Positions 33,364 through 42,821 are shown, numbered from the stretch's first letter. The stretch is 64,000 bases of DNA from Bin87 sp965220505 (GCA_965220505.1 CBDCQE010000003.1:62001-126000), one strand, 5' to 3'. A program made the numbers and translations. Notes: generated from the sequence alone by a model not told the origin.

Positions 33364-34257
33364 TTATTCTCCCCGTAATTCTACTCCCGCCAGCGCTTCC
33401 AGCACCCTCGCGACGATAGGATAACCCTCGTCTCCCCAGCCCTCGGCCTGGGCCTGCTTGTACAGCGCATCGGCGACCGAGCCGGTGCCGGCCGGAGCCT
33501 GGAGCCGTTCCGCCATGGCGCAGGCCAGGGCCACGTCCTTGGCCACGATGTCCAGGGTGCCGCCGGCCTGGAAGGTGCGGTCGAGGATGCTGTTGGGTAT
33601 GGCGTTGAAGGCGCGGCTGGCGCCGGCGCTGACCGGCACGATCTCCGCCAGGACCGCCGGGTCCACGCCGCCCATGCGCGCCATCAACATTCCCTCGATG
33701 GCGGCGATCAGGTTGGTGTAGCCCATGTATTGGGTCGCCAGCTTGGCGACGCAGCCGGCGCCGGCCGGCCCGACGTAGAACACTTGGGCCGCGACGGCAT
33801 CCAGCGTGTTCCGGACGGTCTCGAACACGGCTTGATCGCCGCCGACCATCATGGTCATAGTTGGCGGCCGACCACTGACCGGAGCGTCCAGCATGGTCAG
33901 GCCGCGTTCTGAGCAGGCGGTGGACACCCGGCGGGCGACATCGGGGTCGTTGGTGGTGGTGTCCACCAGCAACGCGCCGTCGGCCATGGCGGACAGCACG
34001 CCGGCCTCGTTGCCCAGCAGCGCCGATTCCACCTGGGTTGGGCCGGGCAGGGAGGTCCAGACGATCTGGCGATCGGCCACCGCTTGCTCGGCGCTGTCCG
34101 ACCAGCGGGCGCCGCGATCCAGCAGGGGTGCCGCCGCTTCTCGCCTGATGTCGTAGACCGCCAGATCGACGCCGGCGTCCAGCAGGCAGCCGGCCATGAG
34201 GCTGCCCATGGTGCCGACGCCGATGAATGCTTGCTTGTTGGGCAGTGCGGCGTTCAT
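33364..34257 (-). CDS. 3-hydroxyisobutyrate dehydrogenase family protein
   Basis: 297 residues from ATG 34257 with GGGGTGAG upstream. NAD-binding GVGTMG near residue 13; DAPVSG; and GAGCVAKLATQY, where the catalytic Lys is kept although the usual following Asn pair is not. The family oxidises beta-hydroxyacids. The loss of Asn suggests an unusual substrate. It lies 15 bases after the DUF3574 lipoprotein gene on the same strand. Confidence 0.85.
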   Translation of the reverse strand: MNAALPNKQAFIGVGTMGSLMAGCLLDAGVDLAVYDIRREAAAPLLDRGARWSDSAEQAVADRQIVWTSLPGPTQVESALLGNEAGVLSAMADGALLVDTTTNDPDVARRVSTACSERGLTMLDAPVSGRPPTMTMMVGGDQAVFETVRNTLDAVAAQVFYVGPAGAGCVAKLATQYMGYTNLIAAIEGMLMARMGGVDPAVLAEIVPVSAGASRAFNAIPNSILDRTFQAGGTLDIVAKDVALACAMAERLQAPAGTGSVADALYKQAQAEGWGDEGYPIVARVLEALAGVELRGE

Positions 34258-34272
34258 GCTCACCCCATCCAA

Positions 34273-34704
34273 TCAGTAAACTGCGGCGCAGGCCGGCAGC
34301 GACGTGTAGAAGACGGCCTGCTGATTGAACTGTGCCTTGTATATATCGGATATGTTTCGGACGGCAGCGACGCTGTCCTCCACGCCATCGGCGGGTACCA
34401 GCACGTTCAGCAGCTTGGTGGACTCCCGGTAGAGACGTCCTTCCGTGGTGTCAAACCACTGGCCGCGAGCGTCGAGCACCGTCAGCCCGTCGGGGAAATG
34501 GGGTGTTACCGTGTCCGCCAGGAAAGATTGCCACTCTTCTTCGGTAAGTGTTACTCCGCTGCCTTTCTCCAGTCCAAAATACACATTGATTTCAGTGAAG
34601 AAATCCATGCCATCGGGACAAACGGTATCGCCGCCGGCTGCGCAGCCCGCCACAAAGAGCAGGCACGCAACGGCGGCGGCGATGCACGTTGCCGGAAACC
34701 GCAT
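34273..34704 (-). CDS. DUF3574 lipoprotein
   Basis: 143 residues with a signal peptide ending in VAGC (Cys21). The mature part follows DUF3574: EINVYFGLEKGSGVTLTEEE, FLADTVTPHFPDGLTVLDARG. Extracytoplasmic lipoprotein of unknown role. It lies between a dehydrogenase and an LLM gene, six bases after the latter's stop. Confidence 0.78.
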   Translation of the reverse strand: MRFPATCIAAAVACLLFVAGCAAGGDTVCPDGMDFFTEINVYFGLEKGSGVTLTEEEWQSFLADTVTPHFPDGLTVLDARGQWFDTTEGRLYRESTKLLNVLVPADGVEDSVAAVRNISDIYKAQFNQQAVFYTSLPACAAVY

Positions 34705-34709
34705 CGGGC

Positions 34710-35876
34710 CTAGTAGTGGTCCACCAGCGGTATCTCGTGCAGGGCAGGGATGACCTCACGGCCGATGAGTTCGATGGAGCGCATGACGTCCTCGTGGGCC
34801 ATGGCGCCCTCGTTGCCGTAGATGTGGAGGTAGCCGGGGTTGAGGCGTTCGACGATCATGGACAGCTTTTCCCGCACGGTGTCGGGGCTGCCCACGATGA
34901 TGTTGTTGGCCTCTTGCAGTTCCTCGTAGGTCATCATCCGGCCGAAGCCGCCAGCGCCGGGCAGCGTCCGCTGGATGTTGACCGCCTCGCGGGACTGGTA
35001 CCCGGGCGGGTCGTTGTGCTCGCGAGGGCCACGGTTGCGGTGCTCCTGGGTCCAGAGGAACTCGCGGCCGATTTCCTGGGCCTTCTCGTCGGTGTCGGCG
35101 CAGAAGATCCGCAGCAGGTAGCCGAAGTGCTCGGGCCCGGGCTCGAACCCGGTCTCCCGGGCGGTGTCGATGTACACGTCCCGCAGGCGGTGGGTGTGGT
35201 CCAGCAGCGATCCCAGGTTCATGTAGGGATGCTCGTGTCGGGCGGCCCACACGACGCTCTCCGGGCTGCTGAATCCGGGGAACCAGATGGGCGGATGGGG
35301 CTTCTGCATGGGCAGCACCCAGGGGTTGACCTTCCGGTAGTGGTAGTACTCGCCCTCGTAGCGGAAGGGCCCCGGCTCGGTCCAGCACCTGATGATCAGG
35401 TCGTGGGCTTCCTCGAAGCGGTCGCGGTTCTGCGGAGGGGCGATGCCACCCTGCAGGGTCTCCACCGCAGTGCCCCGCACGAAGCCGGAGATGATGCGGC
35501 CGCCGGAGATGCAGTCCAGCATGGCGATTTCCTCGGCCATGCGGACGGGGTCGTTGACGGCGATGACGTTGCCCAGGATGGCGATCTTGGCGTTGCGAGT
35601 CACCTTGGCGATGACGGCGGCGTCGATGTTAACGGCGGGCTTCATGCACCAGTACGAGGCGTGGTGCTCGTTGGACATGATGCCGTCGAACCCGTTGTCA
35701 TCGGCCCAGGTGTACTGCTCATGGTACTGGTTGTAGAGGATGTGAGCCTTCTCGGGGTCGAAGTGCGAGTTGGAGAAATCCAGGCGCCCCGACTCGTACT
35801 GTGACACCTCGTCGTCGGTGACGTGGCCGTAGGGCTGTTCGGAAAACCAGAAAACTTCCACATGGTCTTTGGGCAT
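34710..35876 (-). CDS. LLM-class flavin-dependent oxidoreductase (4 of 5)
   Basis: 388 residues from ATG 35876, with AGGAGG upstream. Longer than the other copies and of the alkanesulfonate/luciferase-like type: MSNEHHASYWCMKP, then ILGNVIAVNDPVRMAEE, CISGGRIISGFVRGTA and KPHPPIWFPG. NEHH and HPPIW mark the flavin and substrate pocket. Likely FMN-dependent monooxygenase; substrate unknown. First gene of a minus-strand unit with the DUF3574 and dehydrogenase genes. Confidence 0.88.
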   Translation of the reverse strand: MPKDHVEVFWFSEQPYGHVTDDEVSQYESGRLDFSNSHFDPEKAHILYNQYHEQYTWADDNGFDGIMSNEHHASYWCMKPAVNIDAAVIAKVTRNAKIAILGNVIAVNDPVRMAEEIAMLDCISGGRIISGFVRGTAVETLQGGIAPPQNRDRFEEAHDLIIRCWTEPGPFRYEGEYYHYRKVNPWVLPMQKPHPPIWFPGFSSPESVVWAARHEHPYMNLGSLLDHTHRLRDVYIDTARETGFEPGPEHFGYLLRIFCADTDEKAQEIGREFLWTQEHRNRGPREHNDPPGYQSREAVNIQRTLPGAGGFGRMMTYEELQEANNIIVGSPDTVREKLSMIVERLNPGYLHIYGNEGAMAHEDVMRSIELIGREVIPALHEIPLVDHY

Positions 35877-36030
35877 CAGGAGCCTCCTCGCTGTGGGACG
35901 CCGGAAAGAGCCCGGAACGCCGGGCCCGGTGGTCGATGGCCGCAGTATAGGGACGGGTGGGGGCGGGGGCAAGAGGACGGGATGGGACTACGGCTTATGG
36001 TAAAATCGGGCGCGTCAAGGAGTGAGAACG

Positions 36031-37812
36031 ATGCAGGCCAATACCGTCAAGCCGACGATGCTATTCCAAAAAACTGTGCGCTACGAAATCCCGGAGTTTC
36101 AGCGTCCTTACGTTTGGGAACAGGAAGAACAATGGGAACCATTGTGGGAGGATGTGCGCGATACCGCCGAGCACTACCTCGAGGACGGCAAAGGCTCTAC
36201 GCATTTTATGGGGGCTATCGTTCTCCAGCAGCGACTCAACGACGCACTGGGGTTTGAGACCCACATGGTAGTTGATGGTCAGCAACGGCTGACTACCCTA
36301 CAGTTGCTGTTGGATGCTGTTCAAGAGTCGCTCGAAATTCGGGGCAACAGCACTCCGGCGGCGCGTCTGTCTTTTCTCGTCACCAATCCTGAGGTATTCT
36401 TGCAAGGCGACTCGGACAACGCTTTCAAGGTTTGGCCTACAATCAACGACCAAGACGCTTTTCGCCACGCGATGAGCAACGACCTGTCCAGTGAAGAATA
36501 TCGCACATCCCGCATTGTACGGGCCCACAATTTCTTCAAGACACAGGTGGACTTATGGATAGATAGCATCTGCCAGAATGGCACAACCCGAGATAATGCC
36601 GCCGAAGCTCTGGAGCGAGCGGTTTCAGACCTCTTGGAGCTGGTGGTTATTAACCTTGCACCAGCAGATGACCCCCACATCATCTTTGAAACGCTGAATG
36701 CGCGTGGGACACCGCTACTACAGTCAGAGATGATAAAGAACCGGATTCTGTATGAAGCCCGTTCTGACGGCGACAAGCGGAACGCCTCTGCGCTGTGGGG
36801 CTTTGACACGGACAGTTGGTGGCGTAACGAAGTCGGGAGAGGCCGACAGCGTCGTCCCCGCATCGACTTGTTCTTGAACAACTGGCTGACCATGCGCCGC
36901 CTGACGCCAACCAGGACGAACGACGAGTTCGATGCGTTCAAAAAATATGCCGATGACGCCAAAAGTGTTGGTGAATCTATTTCCGTGATTGCGGCGGACG
37001 TCGGCAAAATCGGGTCAGTCTACTCAGACCTTGAACGGCGGCGCAAGAAGGATTTTGACACTTTCCTGTACCGGCATCAAGTGATGCAGATTGGCGTACT
37101 GATGCCTGTTCTGTTGTGGCTGTTTGCGTCGGATGTGCCGCAACCGCAACTGTCAAAAGGGCTACGTGCTTTGGAAAGTTACTTGGTGAGACGAATGGTG
37201 CGCGGTTTGTCCACTCGGAACTACGGGCAACTTTTCATTGGATTGCTCCAAGAGCTAGATCAATCTGGCGTCGAGAGTGCCGGCGATACCGTCGTGCGAT
37301 ACCTTGCATCGCAACAGGCTTACGCCAACATTTGGCCGGATGACCAAACGTTGGAGGACGCGTTTCTGACGGCGCCCCTGTACTGGTCTTTGACGCAAGG
37401 ACGACTGCGCCTGATCTTGGAGGGTATTGAGGAATCATTGCGGACAAGTTGGTCAGAAAGTCAGGATGTACCCCGCAGTTTGACCATTGAGCACGTGATG
37501 CCGCAGGCCTGGCGTCAACACTGGTGCTTACCAACCAATGAAGAAGCCTCCATAGCTGCGGCAAATCGAGACCGCATCATCCATTCCGTCGGCAACCTAA
37601 CCCTAGTCACCATGGGGCTAGGTGCCAGTATGTCCAATGCGCCTTGGGAAGAGAAGCGGAAAAAATTGGAGGCACACGCCACTCTTTTCCTCAACAGGGA
37701 CTTGCTGGACAACGCGCCAGACGTGTGGGACGAAACTACCATCGCCGACCGCGCCCGCCGCCTTTGCCAGACGGCAATCAAAGTCTGGCCCCACGCCGAC
37801 GGCATTCGGTAA
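36031..37812 (+). CDS. GmrSD-type (DUF262/DUF1524) modification-dependent restriction protein
   Basis: 593 residues from ATG 36031, with AAGGAG upstream. N-terminal DUF262 (ParB/Srx-like NTPase) shows EFQRPYVWE and DGQQR at 82-86. C-terminal DUF1524 has an HNH-like site with IEHVMPQ near 487 and VGNLTL near 521. GmrSD enzymes cut phage DNA with glucosylated cytosines, so this is a probable type IV defence gene. The single-protein S-D fusion is intact. Its codon use is less GC-rich than flanking genes, consistent with transfer. A toxin-antitoxin pair follows. Confidence 0.85.
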   Translation: MQANTVKPTMLFQKTVRYEIPEFQRPYVWEQEEQWEPLWEDVRDTAEHYLEDGKGSTHFMGAIVLQQRLNDALGFETHMVVDGQQRLTTLQLLLDAVQESLEIRGNSTPAARLSFLVTNPEVFLQGDSDNAFKVWPTINDQDAFRHAMSNDLSSEEYRTSRIVRAHNFFKTQVDLWIDSICQNGTTRDNAAEALERAVSDLLELVVINLAPADDPHIIFETLNARGTPLLQSEMIKNRILYEARSDGDKRNASALWGFDTDSWWRNEVGRGRQRRPRIDLFLNNWLTMRRLTPTRTNDEFDAFKKYADDAKSVGESISVIAADVGKIGSVYSDLERRRKKDFDTFLYRHQVMQIGVLMPVLLWLFASDVPQPQLSKGLRALESYLVRRMVRGLSTRNYGQLFIGLLQELDQSGVESAGDTVVRYLASQQAYANIWPDDQTLEDAFLTAPLYWSLTQGRLRLILEGIEESLRTSWSESQDVPRSLTIEHVMPQAWRQHWCLPTNEEASIAAANRDRIIHSVGNLTLVTMGLGASMSNAPWEEKRKKLEAHATLFLNRDLLDNAPDVWDETTIADRARRLCQTAIKVWPHADGIR

Positions 37813-37848
37813 AGTCGGACTGCTAGACAGCGCACGGAGGTGGCCGCC

Positions 37849-38067
37849 ATGACTGATAGCAACTATAAGCACGTCAACCTTTCGATTCTTCCGGACGGGG
37901 AAATGGTGGACATCACGGAACTGGGCAAAAAAGTAATTGCCATGGACCCCAGGAAAACGCTGATCGACTACAGCGGTCTCAATTTCAAAGAGATGCTGAT
38001 GGCTTGCCCTATCGACGACATTGATTTGACCCGGGAACCCGAATATCCCCGCGAAGTGGAATTGTAG
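37849..38067 (+). CDS. antitoxin-like protein, partner of PIN toxin
   Basis: 72 residues from ATG 37849 with CGGAGG upstream. The stop overlaps the PIN gene by one base. The tail NFKEMLMACPID, EPEYPREVEL is shared with the orphan at 26833, and is the likely toxin-binding part. The N-terminal half (MVDITELGKKVIAM) does not clearly match RHH, AbrB or Phd folds. Called antitoxin mainly from context. Confidence 0.7.
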   Translation: MTDSNYKHVNLSILPDGEMVDITELGKKVIAMDPRKTLIDYSGLNFKEMLMACPIDDIDLTREPEYPREVEL

Positions 38068-38480
38068 TGTTCCTGCTTGATACCAACGTGGTTTCGGAAT
38101 CGCGCCGTGGCCAACGAGGCAACCCCGGGGTTGTTGCCTGGTTGGCCAGCATTGCGGTAACGGACCTGTTTATCAGTGCGCTGGTGATTGGCGAACTTCG
38201 CAAGGGAATCGCCATGAGCCGGCGCCGGCAGGACTACACACAAGCGGAGAACCTGGATGCCTGGCTGCGCGGTTTAGTTCATCTTTTTGACGAGCGCATT
38301 CTGCCGGTTGACGCCGCCGTTGCCGACGCCTGGGGTCAAATGTACGCCGTCCGCAACGTGCCAATTGTGGACGGCCTTCTCGCCGCCACCGCCAAAGTCC
38401 ATGGTTTGACTTTGGTGACGCGCAACCTCTCCCATGTTCAAGGGCTGGGCGCGGATTTGCTCAACCCCTTCACCAGATGA
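38067..38480 (+). CDS. PIN-domain toxin (FitB/VapC-like)
   Basis: 137 residues, GTG start at 38067 overlapping the antitoxin stop. PIN acids are seen in FLLDTNVVSE (D5), GELRKGI (E50) and IVDGLLAATA, with TLVTRNLSH near the end. The ISALVIGELRKG motif is typical of FitB-type VapC proteins, which cleave RNA. It follows the restriction gene by 250 bases. Confidence 0.85.
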   Translation: MFLLDTNVVSESRRGQRGNPGVVAWLASIAVTDLFISALVIGELRKGIAMSRRRQDYTQAENLDAWLRGLVHLFDERILPVDAAVADAWGQMYAVRNVPIVDGLLAATAKVHGLTLVTRNLSHVQGLGADLLNPFTR

Positions 38481-38680
38481 GCGCCAACCGCCCCGAACGG
38501 CTGACGGCGCTTATCTATCCGGGTAAAGGTCAGCGACGGTATTCGGGCAGGCACGCTCATCGAACCAACGGACGCCGCGTTTGACGCCCCATGTTGCCCC
38601 GTGATAGGCTTTGCTCACTATGAGAACGTGGGGATTCCGCGCGGAGTTCCCGTTACTTGCGCTGTTCAGGAGCGACGACG

Positions 38681-39052
38681 ATGAACGTTACCCCTCTGGC
38701 CATCGAGAAACTCAAGGAAGTGATGACTGCCGAGGACGAGGCCGGTTCCGCCCTGCGGGTGGTGGCCATGCCCGCCGGCCAAGGCCTGCAGTACATGCTG
38801 ACCATGGAGAAGGAGCACCAGCCTGACGACACCGTGCTGCGCATGGACGGCATGGAGTTCCTTATGGACTCCGACAGCGCGCCGTTCCTGGAAGAAGCCA
38901 CCATCGACTATATCGAGGAGTTTGGCGGCCGGGTCGGGTTCGTCATCAACAACCCCATGTACGCCGGCGGCGGATGTGGCGGCGGTGGCTGTGGTTGTGG
39001 CGGCGGCGGATGTGGCTGCGGCGGCGGTGGTTGCGGCTGCGGCGGACACTAG
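38681..39052 (+). CDS. A-type Fe-S (HesB/IscA-like) protein with Cys/Gly-repeat tail
   Basis: 123 residues from ATG 38681 with AGGAG upstream. The core follows HesB/IscA (TPLAIEKLKEVM, ALRVVAMPAGQGLQYML, GFVINNP). The first conserved Cys of the family (GGC.G) is absent: here AGQG near 32-35. The C-terminal CGCG is expanded into a Gly-rich tail with seven Cys (99, 104, 106, 111, 113, 118, 120). It may bind several metals or a cluster through the tail. It is monocistronic, with a GC hairpin about 60 bases after the stop. Confidence 0.8.
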   Translation: MNVTPLAIEKLKEVMTAEDEAGSALRVVAMPAGQGLQYMLTMEKEHQPDDTVLRMDGMEFLMDSDSAPFLEEATIDYIEEFGGRVGFVINNPMYAGGGCGGGGCGCGGGGCGCGGGGCGCGGH

Positions 39053-39111
39053 GTCGCGCAATTCCCGGCAGTCCCCGGCCGCGCCCGGGATTGCCGACAA
39101 TACTGTCAATT

Positions 39112-39140
39112 GCCCCGGCGCTACCGGCTGCCGGGGCTTT
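39112..39140 (+). terminator. GC-rich hairpin with short T-run
   Basis: Arms GCCCCGGC (39112-39119) and GCCGGGGC (39130-39137) enclose ten bases and are followed by TTT, just after the Cys/Gly-tail gene. A plausible intrinsic terminator. Confidence 0.5.
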
Positions 39141-39243
39141 CGCATCGTATCCCGTCAAAGGCCCATAACGGCAGCGCTGGCTGTTGAATAACCAAAGCGA
39201 AGGTTGTCATCATAGGATAATCATTCAAGCAGGGAGTCCCGTC

Positions 39244-40059
39244 ATGAAAATCTGGCCCACCGTCTCGAAAGAGCAATGCCTGAGCCGACTGCGCAAGGAC
39301 GTGTCGAGCTGGAACGATTTGCGGACCAGCGCGGACCTCACCGGCACATCCTTCGCCAACGCGCGGTTGCATGGAGCGGATCTGTCGTGGGCCAACCTGA
39401 TGCATCTGGACTTCAGCGGCTCCGACCTCAGCGACGCCGACCTGCGCGGCGCCGACCTGCACTTCTGCAACCTGAGCGGGGCCAATCTGCAGAGCGCGGA
39501 CCTGCGCGGAGCGAGCATGCAGGGCGCGACCCTGCGGGAAGCCAACCTGTCCTATGCCCAACTGCAGGGGGCGAACCTGGCGCGGGCCGACCTGAGCCAG
39601 ATCACCCTGCGGGGCGCCGACCTGGGTTACGCGGTGCTGCGCGGCACCTATTCCAGCTTCTCGGACTTTTCGGAAGCGAACCTGGCCTGGGCCGACATGC
39701 AGTCCGCCAACCTGTCGAACTCCACCTTCTACAAGACGGTGTTCACAGACGCCACCCTGGCCCAGGCGAACCTGGCTCACGCCAACTTCAACCTGGCGTT
39801 GCTGGACAACACCGACCTTGACGAGGCTTTTCTGCACGACACGATCTTTGCCGCGCTGGACCTGTGCGGCGCGAAGAACCTGGGTACGGTGCAGCACGAG
39901 CCCTCGTCCATCCTGAGCATCGGCACGGACACATTGCTCAACACCCTGCGGAGTTCCGGCGGCATGTATTCGCCCGAGCTGGAGGTTTTTTTCTCCAGGG
40001 GCGGCGTGTCCATCGATATGCTGGCCTCGATACGACCGGTCAGCGCGCCGGCATCCTGA
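39244..40059 (+). CDS. pentapeptide-repeat protein
   Basis: 271 residues from ATG 39244 with GGGAG upstream. Residues about 40-205 are A(D/N)L-type pentapeptide repeats (ADLSWANLMH, DLSDADLRGADLHFCNLSGA), expected to fold as a right-handed beta-helix. Some family members mimic DNA and protect gyrase; most have no known role. The C-terminal 70 residues are not repetitive. No membrane anchor. Confidence 0.85.
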   Translation: MKIWPTVSKEQCLSRLRKDVSSWNDLRTSADLTGTSFANARLHGADLSWANLMHLDFSGSDLSDADLRGADLHFCNLSGANLQSADLRGASMQGATLREANLSYAQLQGANLARADLSQITLRGADLGYAVLRGTYSSFSDFSEANLAWADMQSANLSNSTFYKTVFTDATLAQANLAHANFNLALLDNTDLDEAFLHDTIFAALDLCGAKNLGTVQHEPSSILSIGTDTLLNTLRSSGGMYSPELEVFFSRGGVSIDMLASIRPVSAPAS

Positions 40060-40150
40060 CGCCGTTGCCGCGTCGCACGGGCCCGACCCCATCGGTTCGG
40101 CACGGCGGCGTTGACCGACCCGCAACCCAAACACAAGGAGCGTCGCCCTG

Positions 40151-41893
40151 ATGTCAGCCTCACCCCACGGCATCCGTTACTCGGCCCACCGACCGGTGGT
40201 CATGGGGCGCAACGGCATGGTTTGCGCCGGCCATCCGCTGGCTGCCCAAGCCGGAGTATCCGTCCTGCAAAAGGGCGGCAACGCGTTCGACGCCGCCATC
40301 GCCACGGCAGCGGTCCTCAACGTCGTCGAATCCCTGATGTCCGGCATCGGCGGCGACGGGTTCGTCATGGCCTACCGCTCGGAGGACGACAGCCTGCGGG
40401 TTTCCAACGGGACGGGAGCCGCGCCCTACGCTGCAACCCTGGAGCGGTACCGCGACGGGATTCCCATGAAAGGTATCCTGAGCGTGTCGGTGCCGGGTCT
40501 GCTCAACGCGTGGCTGGACGTTCATGCCGAGCACGGGTCGTTGCCTTTGGACGACGTGTTCGCCCCGGCCATCGCCCTGGCCGATGACGGGTTCCCGGTG
40601 ACGCACTACCTGGCGTCGGCCATCGCCGGCGATTCGCTGCTATGCGAGTTTCCCGCCAGCCGGGCGATCTTCACGCGGGAGGGATCCGGGGAGCCGCTGC
40701 GGGCCGGAGACATTCTGCGGCAGGCCAACCTGGCGCGCACGCTGTCGGCCATCGCGGCGCAGGGACGTGACGTGTTCTACCGGGGAGAGATCGGCGAAGC
40801 GATCGTGCGGTTCAGCGAGGAACAGGGCGGTTTGCTCACCATGGCCGACCTGAACGACTGCTCGGCGCGCTGGCAGGACCCGATCTCCACGGACTACGGC
40901 GACTACACGGTTTACGAGGCTCCACCCAACTCCAGCGGACACATCCTGCTGCAGGAACTCAACGTCATCCGGCAGCACGACATGGCGAGCCTGGGGTTCG
41001 GTTCGGCCGAGTCTATCCACCTGATGGTGGAAGCAAAGAAGATGGCGTTCGCGGACCGGGAGGCCTACGTGGCGGACCCCGACTACATCGACGTGCCGGT
41101 AGCCGGCATGCTGTCCGCCGAGTACGCCCGGGAGCGGGCGGCGACCATCGACCTGGAGCGGGCGGCGGCGAACGTTGTCGCAGGAGATCCTTGGCCGCAC
41201 CAACCGGCGGGACAACGGCGTTCGCCGGCCGGCGTGGGCGCCCGGCGTCGCGGCCCGCGCTCCGAGCAGGAAGACACCACGTGTTTCGTGGTGGCGGATC
41301 GAGCGGGCAACGCGGTGTGCCAGTTGCAGAGCATCCAGAGCGGCTGGGGCTCCTCGCTGGTGGCCGGCGATACCGGCATCCTGCTGAACAACCGCATGAC
41401 CTACTGGCACCTGGACCCGGACCATGTGGACTGCCTGCAGCCGGGCAAACGCGTGCGTCATACGATGAATCCGGTGATGGTGTTCCGCCGTTCGGGGTCG
41501 GGTAACGGCAGTGGCTCTTCAAGCCGTCGCCTGACCTACGTGCTGGGTACTCCGGGCGCGGATTGCCAGGTGCAGAGCAACATGCAGGTGATCACCAACC
41601 TGGTGGACTACGGGATGACGGTGCAGGAAGCCGTGGAAGCCCCGCGCTGGAAGCACGTGGGCGACGGCACCGAGTCCACGGTTCCCCATACCGCAGTGGA
41701 CAGATTGCTCATCGAAAATCGCTTTGACGCGGACGCGCTGCGTCAGTTGCGGGTTATGGGCCACCCGGTGCACGAGTTGGGCGCGTGGGACGGCGTGACC
41801 GGCCGAGAAATGGCGCTGTACATCGCCCCCGACACCGGAGCGCTGCACGGCGCCGCCGACCCGCGCTACGACGGGTACGCCGTGGGATACTGA
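40151..41893 (+). CDS. ggt: gamma-glutamyltransferase
   Basis: 580 residues of the Ntn-hydrolase GGT family. Self-processing would cut before T376 in EDTTCFVV, where Thr is the nucleophile; the usual following His is Cys. GGNAFDAAIA and the small-subunit NNRMT...GKRVRHTMNPV are typical. No signal peptide is seen, so the enzyme may be cytoplasmic. A Gly/Arg-rich insertion (about 352-372) just before the cut site is unusual. AAGGAG precedes the start. It hydrolyses or transfers gamma-glutamyl groups. Confidence 0.9.
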   Translation: MSASPHGIRYSAHRPVVMGRNGMVCAGHPLAAQAGVSVLQKGGNAFDAAIATAAVLNVVESLMSGIGGDGFVMAYRSEDDSLRVSNGTGAAPYAATLERYRDGIPMKGILSVSVPGLLNAWLDVHAEHGSLPLDDVFAPAIALADDGFPVTHYLASAIAGDSLLCEFPASRAIFTREGSGEPLRAGDILRQANLARTLSAIAAQGRDVFYRGEIGEAIVRFSEEQGGLLTMADLNDCSARWQDPISTDYGDYTVYEAPPNSSGHILLQELNVIRQHDMASLGFGSAESIHLMVEAKKMAFADREAYVADPDYIDVPVAGMLSAEYARERAATIDLERAAANVVAGDPWPHQPAGQRRSPAGVGARRRGPRSEQEDTTCFVVADRAGNAVCQLQSIQSGWGSSLVAGDTGILLNNRMTYWHLDPDHVDCLQPGKRVRHTMNPVMVFRRSGSGNGSGSSSRRLTYVLGTPGADCQVQSNMQVITNLVDYGMTVQEAVEAPRWKHVGDGTESTVPHTAVDRLLIENRFDADALRQLRVMGHPVHELGAWDGVTGREMALYIAPDTGALHGAADPRYDGYAVGY

Positions 41894-41938
41894 GCGTTCT
41901 TCGCCCACCCGGTTCCAACCGCACCAAGGATAATCAGC

Positions 41939-42427
41939 ATGCGAATGCCAGGACAACGCCGCAGCCAGGAACCCGACGAGGTGGGGCAGCGCGCCGGCCT
42001 GTTCGCGGAATCGATCCGCGACGGGGACATGGACCTGGCCTGGTCGATGCTGTCCAAGGAAACCCGCGGGATGCGCATGGGCGTTTGGGCCACCCGCCTG
42101 AACATCGACATGCAGGTGGCCTACCGCGCGGCCTACGACCCCGACCACCCCATGCGGGATTCGATGATGGACGACTTCCGCACCACCGTCCTGCGCCTGT
42201 GGCCGCTGGAAGACCTGTCGGAACTGGCCGCGGCTCCCACCCGGTACGTTGACGACGAGCATGCGTTCGTGTTCCTGCCCTTCGGTGTGACCGACGAGAC
42301 CGTGGTGCAGCACAGCCGGCTGATGTCGGGCCTGATGATCCCGATGCTGCTGGAAGACTCCCAGTGGCAGGTCGACCTGCCCGGCTGGCGGTTCCTGGAT
42401 ACGTCCGGCCAGGGCGGCAATGTCTAA
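41939..42427 (+). CDS. uncharacterised protein linked to HNH nuclease
   Basis: 162 residues; AAGGA lies before ATG 41939. Mixed alpha/beta with a Met-rich middle (MRDSMMDDFRTTVLRLWPLEDL). It resembles an NTF2/SnoaL-like small fold (GLFAESIRDGDMDLAWSMLSKET) only loosely. Its stop overlaps the HNH gene by eight bases, indicating coupled translation. Function unknown. Confidence 0.6.
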   Translation: MRMPGQRRSQEPDEVGQRAGLFAESIRDGDMDLAWSMLSKETRGMRMGVWATRLNIDMQVAYRAAYDPDHPMRDSMMDDFRTTVLRLWPLEDLSELAAAPTRYVDDEHAFVFLPFGVTDETVVQHSRLMSGLMIPMLLEDSQWQVDLPGWRFLDTSGQGGNV

Positions 42428-42821
42428 GCGGCCCCTGCGCACCCGTTCTCGCGGCGCGCGGAAAGAGCAAGCCGCCGCACCCGTCTCTCAGGAAAATTCG
42501 CCCGAAGACGGGGCGGTGATACGACCGCGACGCGCCCGGGGAGACCGTGATTCCTGCGAGCTATGTGAACGGGTTGTGGAGCGGTTCACCGTCCATCACC
42601 TGATCCCACGGGCTCGGGGCGGGAACCACGGGCCTACCGCGCTGCTGTGTTCCACGTGCCACCGGCAGGTGCACGCCATGTTTTCGGTGACCACGCTGGC
42701 CGAGGAGATGTACAGCGTGGAACTGCTCAGATCGAACCCACGGGTCGCGGACTTCCTGCGCTGGATGCGTAAGCAGCGGGGAGCAAGCTTTCGGGTGCGC
42801 CGGTCCCGGGAACGGGGTTGA
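42420..42821 (+). CDS. HNH endonuclease-domain protein
   Basis: 133 residues. The HNH motif is clear: CELC at 46-49, VHHLIPRARGG (about 58-68), then ALLCSTCHRQVH, giving the zinc Cys pairs and the catalytic His. Small free-standing HNH proteins nick or cut DNA. No intron, phage or restriction partner is adjacent. It overlaps the upstream unknown gene. Confidence 0.85.
   Translation: MSKRPLRTRSRGARKEQAAAPVSQENSPEDGAVIRPRRARGDRDSCELCERVVERFTVHHLIPRARGGNHGPTALLCSTCHRQVHAMFSVTTLAEEMYSVELLRSNPRVADFLRWMRKQRGASFRVRRSRERG

Noticed and set aside
39244..40059. Qnr-like gyrase-protection protein
   Set aside because: The pentapeptide repeats are real, but the loops that define Qnr or MfpA are not visible, so no resistance role is claimed.
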